Origin: Candidatus Falkowbacteria bacterium RIFCSPLOWO2_02_FULL_45_15
Lineage (GTDB): Bacteria > Patescibacteriota > Patescibacteriia > Patescibacteriales > XYC2-FULL-47-12
DNA: 8,913 bases
Reading direction: 5' to 3'
Assembly (NCBI GenBank): GCA_001777995.1
Contig: MFFV01000047.1
Location: 1-8,913, forward strand
Below the pieces are notes generated by a model. That model did no database searches. It was not told the DNA's origin and saw nothing but the letters and a program-made list of their open reading frames with translations. The first letter of the stretch is position 1; each line of letters starts with the position of its first letter. Below, piece after piece: positions 1 to 5,042 of this stretch. The position numbers and the translations under genes were made by a program.

Positions 1-1
1 C

Positions 2-1306
2 GTGCAGGGAATGCCTGAAGGAATTCCGGAAAATATTCCCGAGGGAATGTCCGGCGGGCCGCTCAACGGGAAAGTGCAAATGGGTCCGAGCGAAGAGCAG
101 CTGCAAAAAATTGAGGCGCAAAAATTAAAAGGCCAAAAGCAAGCCGCGGCCGGAATGGAAAAGGGACTGAAGCAGATGGAGGCGCAATACGCCAAATTAG
201 AAAAAAATAAAATTGCCGTGCCGGCAGAAATAAAAGCCAAACTGCAGAAAGCGCGCGCGATAGTGGAAGCGGTTAAAAACGCCAAAACGAGCGAAGAATT
301 GGAAGCGATTGATACGGAAGAATTCGCGGTGCTGATGGACGAGTTAGGCAGCGCTGTCGGCGAAATCCAGAAACAGGCCCAAATGCTCGTTGGTTTAAAA
401 AAAGCGGCCAAAGGAATGCAAAAAACCATTGCTACTTTTGAAAATCAAATCGCCAAATTAACCAAACGGGGTTTAACCATTCCGCCGGAAACAACCGACA
501 ACTTAAAAAAAATTAAAGCCATCATTGCGGCTATCAACGCGAATAAATCGATTGAGGAGCTGGAAGCGTTGGGGTGGGAGGAAATCGGCGACATTATGGA
601 CCAACTGGGCGAAAGCCGTCGCGAGTTAGAAATGCTCGCGCGCTGGCCGCAGGCGGTGAAACAAATTGACAAAGAAATCACGAACTTAGGCAAAGTGGCT
701 AAAAAATTAGAAACAACGGTCAATAAGCTGAAAACGAAAGAAATTGATTTAACCGAAAACTTGGCTAAGTTTAAAACCGGTCTAGAAGAAATCAAAGCCG
801 CTCGCGCCGCCGCCGAACAAACAATGAAGTCCGGGGACGCTGCAGGCGCTTTTGACGCGCTGGAAGAAAATGTCTTTGGCAAAATAAGTGAAATATACGA
901 AGAGCAGCGCGTGATTGAAACGATGGCTAACTTAGGCCGCTTTGCCGCTGATTACAAAAAAGGCATCGCCAGCGCGCAACAGCAGATTAACAGCTTGAAA
1001 AAGAAAAAAATAAACACGGCGGAGTTAGAAGATATTTTAAACAGGACTAAAACTAAAGGCAACGAAGTTTTAGCTTTATTAAAAGCTAAGCCGCTGGATG
1101 AAGAAGCGATTGTCGATGGCCTGGAAGCTTTAAGCGAACTGCGCAATGAGTTTGGCGATAAATTAGACGAACTGGGCGGCGGCGCGGCCATGCCGTGGGA
1201 GCAAGGCAAACAGCAGTTCCAGGCGATACAACTGCCCAAAGAATTCCAGCAGTTCAGCCAGCAACTGCAGGTAAAACAGCCGGCACAGCAACCAGCGCAA
1301 GAGTAA
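2..1306 (+). CDS. Helical repeat protein, alanine/lysine/glutamate-rich (5'-truncated by window edge)
   Basis: The frame is open to the left edge, so the GTG at position 2 is probably not the true start and the N-terminus lies outside. At least 434 residues are visible. A short Pro/Gly/Met-rich stretch (about residues 1-30, with repeated 'PEG'-like steps) leads into a long region predicted to be almost wholly helical and coiled coil. By eye it holds four tandem units beginning near residues 61, 148, 238 and 327. Each has a 'KLxKxxI' start and a Leu/Lys-rich helix; units 1 and 2 share 'EELEA' followed by 'DELG' or 'DQLG'. Units 1 and 2 are the most alike and units 3 and 4 are diverged. The C-terminus is Gln/Pro-rich. 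No catalytic motif, and no membrane segment in the visible part. I do not recognise the family; a secreted or surface scaffold is a guess based on composition. It is followed directly by a strong terminator. Confidence 0.8.
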   Translation: MQGMPEGIPENIPEGMSGGPLNGKVQMGPSEEQLQKIEAQKLKGQKQAAAGMEKGLKQMEAQYAKLEKNKIAVPAEIKAKLQKARAIVEAVKNAKTSEELEAIDTEEFAVLMDELGSAVGEIQKQAQMLVGLKKAAKGMQKTIATFENQIAKLTKRGLTIPPETTDNLKKIKAIIAAINANKSIEELEALGWEEIGDIMDQLGESRRELEMLARWPQAVKQIDKEITNLGKVAKKLETTVNKLKTKEIDLTENLAKFKTGLEEIKAARAAAEQTMKSGDAAGAFDALEENVFGKISEIYEEQRVIETMANLGRFAADYKKGIASAQQQINSLKKKKINTAELEDILNRTKTKGNEVLALLKAKPLDEEAIVDGLEALSELRNEFGDKLDELGGGAAMPWEQGKQQFQAIQLPKEFQQFSQQLQVKQPAQQPAQE

Positions 1307-1316
1307 ATAGATTAAA

Positions 1317-1352
1317 TAAAAATCATCCCGCAATACTGCGGGATGATTTTTA
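1317..1352. terminator. Bidirectional rho-independent terminator
   Basis: A perfect 16-bp stem (1317-1332 with 1337-1352) has a 4-nt loop 'atac'. The stem core is CATCCCGCA/TGCGGGATG, and its outer A-tract and T-tract serve as the U-run in either direction. It lies 10 bp after the stop of the plus-strand gene and 2 bp beyond the 3' end of the minus-strand tRNA-Trp, so it can end both converging transcripts. Confidence 0.9.
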
Positions 1353-1354
1353 TT

Positions 1355-1428
1355 TGGCAGGGGCATAAGGATTTGAACCTTAACCAACGGTTTTGGAGAC
1401 CGTTATGCTACCATTACACCATGCCCCC
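1355..1428 (-). tRNA. tRNA-Trp(CCA)
   Basis: The minus strand folds as a complete 74-nt tRNA. The acceptor stem is GGGGGCA paired with TGCCCCT (first pair G-U), and the four-pair D stem includes G-U pairs. The anticodon arm is ACGGT-CTCCAAA-ACCGT with anticodon CCA, and the T arm is TAAGG-TTCAAAT-CCTTA. The discriminator base is G73, as expected for bacterial tRNA-Trp, and the 3' CCA is encoded in the DNA. It sits downstream of rpmG. The rpmG/tRNA-Trp/secE neighbourhood is common in bacteria, but no secE follows here because the terminator comes next. Confidence 0.95.
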
Positions 1429-1475
1429 TTATATTTTATAAAATTTATTTATTAATGGCGAGCTTTGGTAGGCGA

Positions 1476-1509
1476 GGAGACCGACGTTCTACCGTTGAAC
1501 TATTCCCCC
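1476..1509 (-). pseudogene. 5' half of a broken tRNA gene, tRNA-Trp-like, cut in the anticodon
   Basis: On the minus strand, 34 nt look like the first half of a tRNA: acceptor 5' strand GGGGGAA, TA, D arm GTTC-AACGGTA-GAAC, then anticodon-stem strand TCGGT and loop start CTCC. Resemblance to a tRNA ends after the second anticodon base. What follows cannot pair with TCGGT, and no T arm or matching acceptor 3' strand is found before the intact tRNA-Trp begins about 50 nt downstream. The partial anticodon CC fits Trp (CCA), and the GGTCTCC segment is shared with the intact tRNA-Trp, but the rest differs, so it is not a recent duplicate. Arg(CCT) or Gly(CCC) cannot be excluded on two bases. Confidence 0.65.
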
Positions 1510-1518
1510 GGATAAACG

Positions 1519-1544
1519 AAATATAGCGCGGGCATGCTATATTT
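1519..1544. repeat. Hairpin between rpmG and the tRNA genes
   Basis: AAATATAGC (1519-1527) and GCTATATTT (1536-1544) form a perfect 9-bp stem around an 8-nt GC-rich loop. It lies 25 nt after the rpmG stop and just before the tRNA fragment in the direction of transcription. It could be an attenuator or an RNA-processing site separating rpmG mRNA from the tRNAs. A solid U-run is missing, so a full terminator is less likely. Confidence 0.45.
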
Positions 1545-1569
1545 TCAACTCAAAGCAAGAGAGTTAAAT

Positions 1570-1725
1570 TTACTTTGTTTCTTTATGCAAAGTATGCTTT
1601 TTACAAAAGCGGCAAAATTTTTTTAGCTCCAGCCGCTGTTTGATGGTTTTTTTATTCTTGTGCGAGTTATAAGTAACGCGTTTGCAGGCAGTGCACTCCA
1701 TTTTAATCATGTTGTCTTGGGACAT
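1570..1725 (-). CDS. rpmG: 50S ribosomal protein L33 (zinc-binding type)
   Basis: This 51-residue gene encodes the small basic L33 protein of the large ribosomal subunit. Two CxxC pairs (Cys11/Cys14 and Cys38/Cys41) form the zinc site of the zinc-containing L33 form. The core has the family's usual layout: 'CTACKRVTY' at the first pair, a 'KNKK' basic stretch, and 'LELKKFCRFCKKHTLHKETK' to the end. The ATG at 1725 is chosen as the first in frame, although Met6 and Met9 are also possible and no clear Shine-Dalgarno sequence precedes any of them. A consensus-like promoter lies about 37 bp upstream. The gene is followed on the same strand by a tRNA fragment and tRNA-Trp, which probably share its transcript. 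Confidence 0.95.
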   Translation of the reverse strand: MSQDNMIKMECTACKRVTYNSHKNKKTIKQRLELKKFCRFCKKHTLHKETK

Positions 1726-1761
1726 AAAATTTGCTTTTATTTTTTAATTTATACTCCCTAC

Positions 1762-1790
1762 AGAATACATTATTCGTCCGCAAAAGTCAA
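1762..1790 (-). promoter_or_regulatory. Sigma-70-type promoter for rpmG and the tRNAs
   Basis: On the minus strand, TTGACT (1785-1790) and TATTCT (1762-1767) are separated by exactly 17 bp. Transcription would start near 1755, giving a leader of about 30 nt before the rpmG ATG. Assigned by motif and position only. Confidence 0.65.
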
Positions 1791-1800
1791 GCCATCCTCT

Positions 1801-1892
1801 AAAATGTCTAATTCCTAATTAACTTAATTATTCTAAATGAATCCCAATGCCCTAATGATTAAGTCAATTAGAAATTAGAATAATTAGAAATT
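1801..1892. repeat. AT-rich inverted-repeat spacer after the MFS gene
   Basis: This 92-bp spacer is made of short 'aattagaaatta'-type units and their complements. The clearest pair is TAATTATTCTAA (1825-1836) and TTAGAATAATTA (1875-1886), a perfect 12-bp inverted repeat around a 38-nt loop. It lies between the end of the minus-strand MFS gene and the rpmG promoter, and may fold at the 3' end of the MFS transcript. A related 'attcctaatt' motif recurs upstream of the TPR gene. Confidence 0.5.
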
Positions 1893-3053
1893 TTATTTAG
1901 TGTCTTCCAGCGCCGCGCTCGGGTAAACCGCGCATAACAAAATTGCGGCGAGCGCCAAAAAAAGATACTCCAGCGGCAGGAAAACCAAAAACGCCACGGC
2001 GGCGAGCGAGCCTATCAGCCAGCTTAAAGAAGAAAGGTTGCGGAAGATGCTGATAATGTCAATATCCTGTTTGTCAATGATTTTAAAAAAGTATGATTCC
2101 TGCATCGCTTCCACTAAAGAAGCCCCCACGCGGGTGGTAAAAAGAACCGCCGCCCAAAGAGCCGCGTTCGCGGAAGTAAGAAAAAAAATGGCCGCCGTCG
2201 CCCCGCTCATAATCAACCAACCTCCTATTAGTATCTCTTTTTCCCCTAAATAGCGGTCGGCTAAGATGCCGGCGGGAATTTCAAAGACAATGAAAGGCAA
2301 AAGCATAATGGTAAAAATAATGCCGATCTGCGGCCAGCTAAAGCCGATTTGCTCGTGCAGATAAAGGGGCGTATAAAGAACCATCCAACAGTAAAAAAAA
2401 CGCAGCACAAAGTGCGTGAGAAAAATATTGCGCAAATTACGGTTACTAAAAAATATTTCGCTTAAGCGGCCGAACTGCCGGCTTTTATACTCAACTTTAT
2501 CTTGCAGAAATCGCCGCTGCCAAAACAGCAGCAGTACTGCCGGCAACAGCGCTATCCCTGACCAAAAATATACGCTCGCGTAAGCATCCAGCCCGGTAAT
2601 GTTGCCCATGACCAAAGGCGCCAGTACCCACGCCACGTTGACAATCGTCATAAAGCGCGTGCGGATGCGCCCGGTTTTGACGTCAACCGAAATGTCCTCC
2701 AAAAAGACATCAATATTAATGCCCAATAAATTGGAGGTTAAAAAATTGACGATAAAAAACAGCAACACCAGCCAAGCATTCGTTACCTGGCCAAGCAAAA
2801 AATAGCTGGCGGCTAAAATGATAATTAAAACAAAACTGATTTGATAATTGCTGTAAGCGCGGATAAAACGGGGCAAATGCCAAATCGCTAATAAACTGAC
2901 GAGGGTTGCGGCCGCCACATACAAGCCAACATATTCGGTCGCCGTGAACTGGCCTAAAAATGACGATTGGATATAGCTCACCAGCGCGCCCGACAACGCC
3001 CAAAAAAAAGCAAAAACATAAATCAATAAAAAAGTTTTTCTATTTTTTAGCAT
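1893..3053 (-). CDS. Major facilitator superfamily (MFS) transporter
   Basis: This 386-residue integral membrane protein has about 12 predicted hydrophobic helices in two halves, the usual size and layout of MFS carriers. The second half holds an MFS motif-A-like loop, 'GILADRYLGEKE', between two membrane helices (about residues 264-275). The first half has a charged cytoplasmic stretch 'KTGRIRTRF' in the matching region. The very hydrophobic N-terminus starts at ATG 3053. The substrate cannot be told from sequence; an export or efflux role is typical of such carriers but is only a guess. The gene begins 7 bp after the flavin reductase stop codon, so the two are almost certainly co-transcribed and perhaps translationally coupled, since no Shine-Dalgarno sequence is visible. 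Confidence 0.88.
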   Translation of the reverse strand: MLKNRKTFLLIYVFAFFWALSGALVSYIQSSFLGQFTATEYVGLYVAAATLVSLLAIWHLPRFIRAYSNYQISFVLIIILAASYFLLGQVTNAWLVLLFFIVNFLTSNLLGINIDVFLEDISVDVKTGRIRTRFMTIVNVAWVLAPLVMGNITGLDAYASVYFWSGIALLPAVLLLFWQRRFLQDKVEYKSRQFGRLSEIFFSNRNLRNIFLTHFVLRFFYCWMVLYTPLYLHEQIGFSWPQIGIIFTIMLLPFIVFEIPAGILADRYLGEKEILIGGWLIMSGATAAIFFLTSANAALWAAVLFTTRVGASLVEAMQESYFFKIIDKQDIDIISIFRNLSSLSWLIGSLAAVAFLVFLPLEYLFLALAAILLCAVYPSAALEDTK

Positions 3054-3060
3054 AACCAGA

Positions 3061-3597
3061 TCATTTTAATTTGGCTGAGTACCAGCGCAAATCGGCGAAC
3101 AATTTTTTTAATTTTTCAAGGAAACTGTCGTCTTTAATGTTGCCGTCTTCGTCAAACAACTCTTTAATTTTTGGAAAATAAACCGGCGGGCCGACCCAGA
3201 CCATTTGCAAGTAATTAAAAACTGGCATTAGCTGTTCGGCCATACGCGCTCCGCCGAAAGCGCCGCTAGAAACAGCGCATAGCCCGACCGGTTTTTTAAC
3301 GTACTCTTTAAACAAAGAATCCAATAAAATTTTGAACTCTCCGGGAAAACTATGGTTATACTCCGGAATCACCATGATTAACGCGTCCGCTTGTTTTACG
3401 GCCGTTTGCCATTGTTTAGCGCACGGATTTTTTTCCCAACTGGGAATAGTAACCGCGCTGCCGTAATCGCGCACGTCAAACAATTCGGCATCTAAACCAG
3501 CGGCTTTTGCCTGCGCCAGCACAAAGCGCGCCACTTTTTCCGACTGCCTCCCTTCCCGGCCCGTGCCTAATAAAATTGGGACGTATAGTTGGGGCAT
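3061..3597 (-). CDS. NAD(P)H-dependent FMN reductase family protein
   Basis: This 178-residue protein has the flavodoxin-like fold of the NADPH-dependent FMN reductase family. Family signatures seen are the phosphate-binding loop 'LLGTGREGRQSEKVA' near the N-terminus (residues 9-23), the FMN-contacting 'PEYNHSFPG' (78-86), and 'VSSGAFGGARMAEQLMPV' (about 109-126). Length is normal. Members reduce flavins, quinones or azo compounds with NAD(P)H in the cytoplasm; the physiological substrate is unknown. It is the first gene of a two-gene unit with the MFS transporter, which might link flavin-dependent redox chemistry to export or import of a small molecule (inference). Its promoter lies so close to the ATG that the mRNA is probably leaderless. 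Confidence 0.9.
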   Translation of the reverse strand: MPQLYVPILLGTGREGRQSEKVARFVLAQAKAAGLDAELFDVRDYGSAVTIPSWEKNPCAKQWQTAVKQADALIMVIPEYNHSFPGEFKILLDSLFKEYVKKPVGLCAVSSGAFGGARMAEQLMPVFNYLQMVWVGPPVYFPKIKELFDEDGNIKDDSFLEKLKKLFADLRWYSAKLK

Positions 3598-3603
3598 ATG
3601 TTC

Positions 3604-3632
3604 AGTATAACAAAATATTTACTTACTGGAAA
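3604..3632 (-). promoter_or_regulatory. Promoter giving a probably leaderless reductase mRNA
   Basis: The minus strand has TATACT (3604-3609) 17 bp downstream of a weak -35, TTTCCA (3627-3632). Only 6 nt separate the -10 box from the ATG at 3597. The usual 6-7 nt spacing to +1 places the transcription start on or next to the A of the start codon. Confidence 0.6.
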
Positions 3633-3640
3633 CTACCAAA

Positions 3641-3674
3641 AATAACATAGAGACGCGGCAATGCCGCGTCTCTA
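3641..3674 (-). terminator. Palindromic terminator of the GerMN gene
   Basis: TAGAGACGCGGCA (3648-3660) and TGCCGCGTCTCTA (3662-3674) are exact inverted copies around one base. Folded, they give a 12-bp GC-rich stem with a 3-nt loop. On the minus strand a T-rich tail (TGTTATTTTT) follows, so it should terminate the gene ending at 3699. It also isolates the reductase promoter immediately beyond. The 'tagagacgcg' palindrome resembles dispersed palindromic repeats and may also be one of those. Confidence 0.7.
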
Positions 3675-3698
3675 CGAATATTTCTCTGAAACTATATT

Positions 3699-4418
3699 TT
3701 AATTCGCAAACGGCGCTTTAGCGCACAAGTCATCAGCGCAGCCGATTTGCAGCCATTCGTAAAATGGCGCCGGGTCGCCGTCGATGGCAACGCGGAAATC
3801 ATTAATTTCGGAAAATTGCTGGAGCGTTTCGCGGATTTGGGCGAGCAGTTGCGCGCTGCCGCAGGAAGAACTGGCATTGGGGACAATAGAACGGATGTCT
3901 TTAATGTCAACATACGCCATTCCTTTTCTTACTTTTACCGAGTGCAGAATATAGTCGGTGTCTTTAGAAAAAAATGAGCTATAACCAGCTTCCTTTTCCG
4001 CTTCCCTCGGACCAAAAAATAAATTAATTAAAGCGGTGGAAATCGGCTCTTCGCCCTCTTTTAATTCGCGCTCCAGCGGATAAACGCGGCTGCAGTCTTC
4101 CCCGCCTTTGCTGAAATAAACATCGTAGGTTTCTCCCCCGGCTGCCGATACGGGCGCGTTATCAAACCCCAGTTGCTTATCTGCCTTTATTTCTCCTTCT
4201 ACGCCCGCGTCCACATTGGCAGTTGGCTGCTCCGTTTCCTGCTCCAGCGGAGTTTTTTTCTGCCAAGCGTAAATTATCCCTGCGGCCGCGATTATTACGA
4301 TAGCCGCGATAATTATCGCGGTTTTGCTGTCTTTTTTTGGCGGCTGCACCTCGACTCCTTGTTCCTCGTTAAATTGCACTGGTTCGCTAAAACCAGGTAT
4401 AAGTGGCTCTTGTTCCAT
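3699..4418 (-). CDS. Membrane-anchored GerMN-domain protein
   Basis: This 239-residue protein has a short acidic and polar N-terminal tail, one hydrophobic helix at about residues 34-52, a Thr/Glu/Gln-rich linker, and a C-terminal domain from about residue 98 to 227. The domain matches the GerMN pattern: 'YDVYFSK' strand, 'ALINLFFGPREAEKEAGYSSFF', 'VKVRKGMAYVDIKDI', 'SSSCGSAQLLAQIRETLQQF', then 'FRVAIDGDPAPFYEWLQ'. GerMN was named from spore germination protein GerM but is widespread in non-sporulating bacteria as an extracytoplasmic, probably ligand- or wall-binding module. With no lipobox visible it is likely held by the helix and faces outward. Four cysteines (in 'EDCSR', 'SSCGS', 'IGCADD' and 'DLCAK') could form disulfides outside the cell. 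It has its own promoter, a structured leader and a terminator, so it is monocistronic. Function unknown. Confidence 0.85.
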   Translation of the reverse strand: MEQEPLIPGFSEPVQFNEEQGVEVQPPKKDSKTAIIIAAIVIIAAAGIIYAWQKKTPLEQETEQPTANVDAGVEGEIKADKQLGFDNAPVSAAGGETYDVYFSKGGEDCSRVYPLERELKEGEEPISTALINLFFGPREAEKEAGYSSFFSKDTDYILHSVKVRKGMAYVDIKDIRSIVPNASSSCGSAQLLAQIRETLQQFSEINDFRVAIDGDPAPFYEWLQIGCADDLCAKAPFAN

Positions 4419-4426
4419 ATAGTTTT

Positions 4427-4501
4427 ATCCATACACTTTCCAGAATACCCCCACACCAAATTTTGGTGTGGGGGAATACCCTGCGGTGAAAGTGTTTGGA
4501 T
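4427..4501. repeat. Nested inverted repeat in the leader of the GerMN gene
   Basis: The outer arms, ATCCATACACTTTC (4427-4440) and GAAAGTGTTTGGAT (4488-4501), pair over 14 bp with one mismatch. Inside them is a perfect palindrome at 4448-4474 whose arms are CCCCCACACCAAA and TTTGGTGTGGGGG around one base. In the minus-strand leader RNA this would make a long stem with a GC-rich inner hairpin, ending 8 nt before the start codon. It could be a cis-acting RNA element, a dispersed palindromic repeat, or a miniature mobile element. Confidence 0.7.
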
Positions 4502-4527
4502 TTATTCTAAAATTAGTCTACTCCCAG

Positions 4528-4556
4528 AGCATAGGACAAAAAGCTTTAACTGTCAA
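4528..4556 (-). promoter_or_regulatory. Strong sigma-70-type promoter for the GerMN gene
   Basis: The minus strand has a perfect -35 TTGACA (4551-4556), a 17-bp spacer, and TATGCT (4528-4533). The predicted start near 4521 leaves a leader of roughly 100 nt that contains the nested hairpin at 4427-4501. Confidence 0.7.
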
Positions 4557-4570
4557 TATTACTACTATAC

Positions 4571-4601
4571 AAAAATCACCCGGCTAAAAATTGCACGGGT
4601 G
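4571..4601 (-). terminator. Terminator after the tRNA-Tyr cluster
   Basis: On the minus strand CACCCG and CGGGTG (4596-4601 and 4577-4582) form a 6-bp GC-rich stem, with a further 2-bp pairing possible inside the loop, followed by ATTTTT (4571-4576). It lies just after the last tRNA-Tyr fragment and before the GerMN promoter. Confidence 0.6.
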
Positions 4602-4613
4602 GCTTTATATTTG

Positions 4614-4705
4614 TGGGTGGAGTAGGATTCGAACCTACGAAGGCACAAGGCCAACAGATTTATGCCGCCGCTGGCGGCACCCCGCCCAAGGCGGTGGCAG
4701 TCTGT
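4614..4705 (-). pseudogene. 3' half of tRNA-Tyr with a GC-rich insert in the anticodon
   Basis: Positions 4614-4662 are identical to the 3' half of the intact tRNA-Tyr at 4721-4769: anticodon bases 35-36, long variable arm, T arm, acceptor 3' strand and A73. A 35-nt insert (4663-4697) follows, and then 8 nt (4698-4705) match the anticodon-stem strand ACAGACTG. The D arm and acceptor 5' strand are absent, replaced by unrelated AT-rich sequence at 4706-4720, so it cannot make a tRNA alone. Its complementary 5' half, with the same insert, lies at 5043-5162 on the other side of the nuclease gene. Confidence 0.85.
4663..4697. repeat. GC-rich palindromic insert in the tRNA-Tyr anticodon, short version
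   Basis: This 35-nt insert has 29 G/C bases. It starts with a perfect hairpin (TGCCGCC and GGCGGCA around GCT, 4663-4679) and ends GGCGGTGG. The tRNA sequence resumes without loss on either side, and no target-site duplication is seen. It corresponds to the 71-nt insert at 5057-5127. Confidence 0.75.
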
Positions 4706-4720
4706 TGTTGATTGATTTAG

Positions 4721-4804
4721 TGGGTGGAGTAGGATTCGAACCTACGAAGGCACAAGGCCAACAGATTTACAGTCTGTCCCGTTTGACCGCTTCGGTATCC
4801 ACCC
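4721..4804 (-). tRNA. tRNA-Tyr(GTA), intact copy
   Basis: This 84-nt class II tRNA on the minus strand has acceptor stem GGGTGGA/TCCACCC, D arm CCG...CGG, anticodon arm ACAGA-CTGTAAA-TCTGT with anticodon GTA, a long variable arm (GGC/GCC stem), T arm GTAGG-TTCGAAT-CCTAC and discriminator A73. The 3' CCA is not encoded, unlike the tRNA-Trp in this window, so it must be added afterwards. Its first 38 nt also encode the end of the GIY-YIG nuclease, whose TAA stop is formed by anticodon bases 35-36 and base 37. It is the only tRNA-Tyr here that can be functional as written. With no promoter of its own visible, it probably depends on the promoter at 5170-5197. Confidence 0.95.
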
Positions 4805-5039
4805 TTATTAATTTCTTAAAAGCTTCTCCTTTTTTGTAAGATTTAATTTGTAACTCTCTTCTATATGCCTCTTGTCTGCTTCGATAATTCTCTGTATATA
4901 TAATAACCCACGGTATTCCACTCTTTGTTGATCTGACGAGACCGCTGTTATGTCTTAATAATCTATTATCTAAATTTTCTGTATGACCAATATAATACTT
5001 CTTAGTTTTTTCGCTAAACAATATATAAACTTTATACAT
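4767..5039 (-). CDS. Small GIY-YIG nuclease
   Basis: This 90-residue protein from ATG 5039 matches the stand-alone GIY-YIG (UvrC N-terminal-like) nuclease family. It has 'YKVYIL' (GIY strand), 'KKYYIGHTENLDNRLLRHNSG' (YIG strand with the conserved Arg/His helix), 'PWVIIYTE', and 'EAYRRELQIKSYKKGEAFKKLI' carrying the conserved Glu/Arg region. The family cuts DNA and includes homing endonucleases; many small members are uncharacterised. A longer frame with TTG at 5048 exists, but it starts inside tRNA-derived sequence, so ATG is preferred. The last 12 residues (RVDTEAVKRDRL) come from the 5' half of tRNA-Tyr and lie after the conserved fold. Codon use is AT-rich compared with neighbours, which suggests acquisition. 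No Shine-Dalgarno sequence is visible. A self-spreading role at tRNA genes is an inference. Confidence 0.85.
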   Translation of the reverse strand: MYKVYILFSEKTKKYYIGHTENLDNRLLRHNSGLVRSTKSGIPWVIIYTENYRSRQEAYRRELQIKSYKKGEAFKKLIRVDTEAVKRDRL

Positions 5040-5042
5040 AAT

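Noticed and set aside
445..882. Minus-strand open frame opposite the helical repeat protein
   Set aside because: Low-complexity antisense shadow of a long Lys/Ala/Glu-rich gene with no protein-family features.
1476..1509. Functional tRNA-Gly or tRNA-Arg
   Set aside because: The 5' half is tRNA-like, but the anticodon stem cannot close and no T arm or acceptor 3' strand exists, so it cannot fold as a tRNA.
4173..4625. Plus-strand open frame of 150 codons
   Set aside because: It lies antisense to the GerMN gene, then crosses the palindrome, promoter and terminator. It has no recognisable domain or start signal.
4591..4839. Plus-strand open frame of 82 codons over the tRNA-Tyr copies
   Set aside because: It is the antisense reading of tRNA-Tyr, a common false gene call; its repeated segments come only from the duplicated tRNA.
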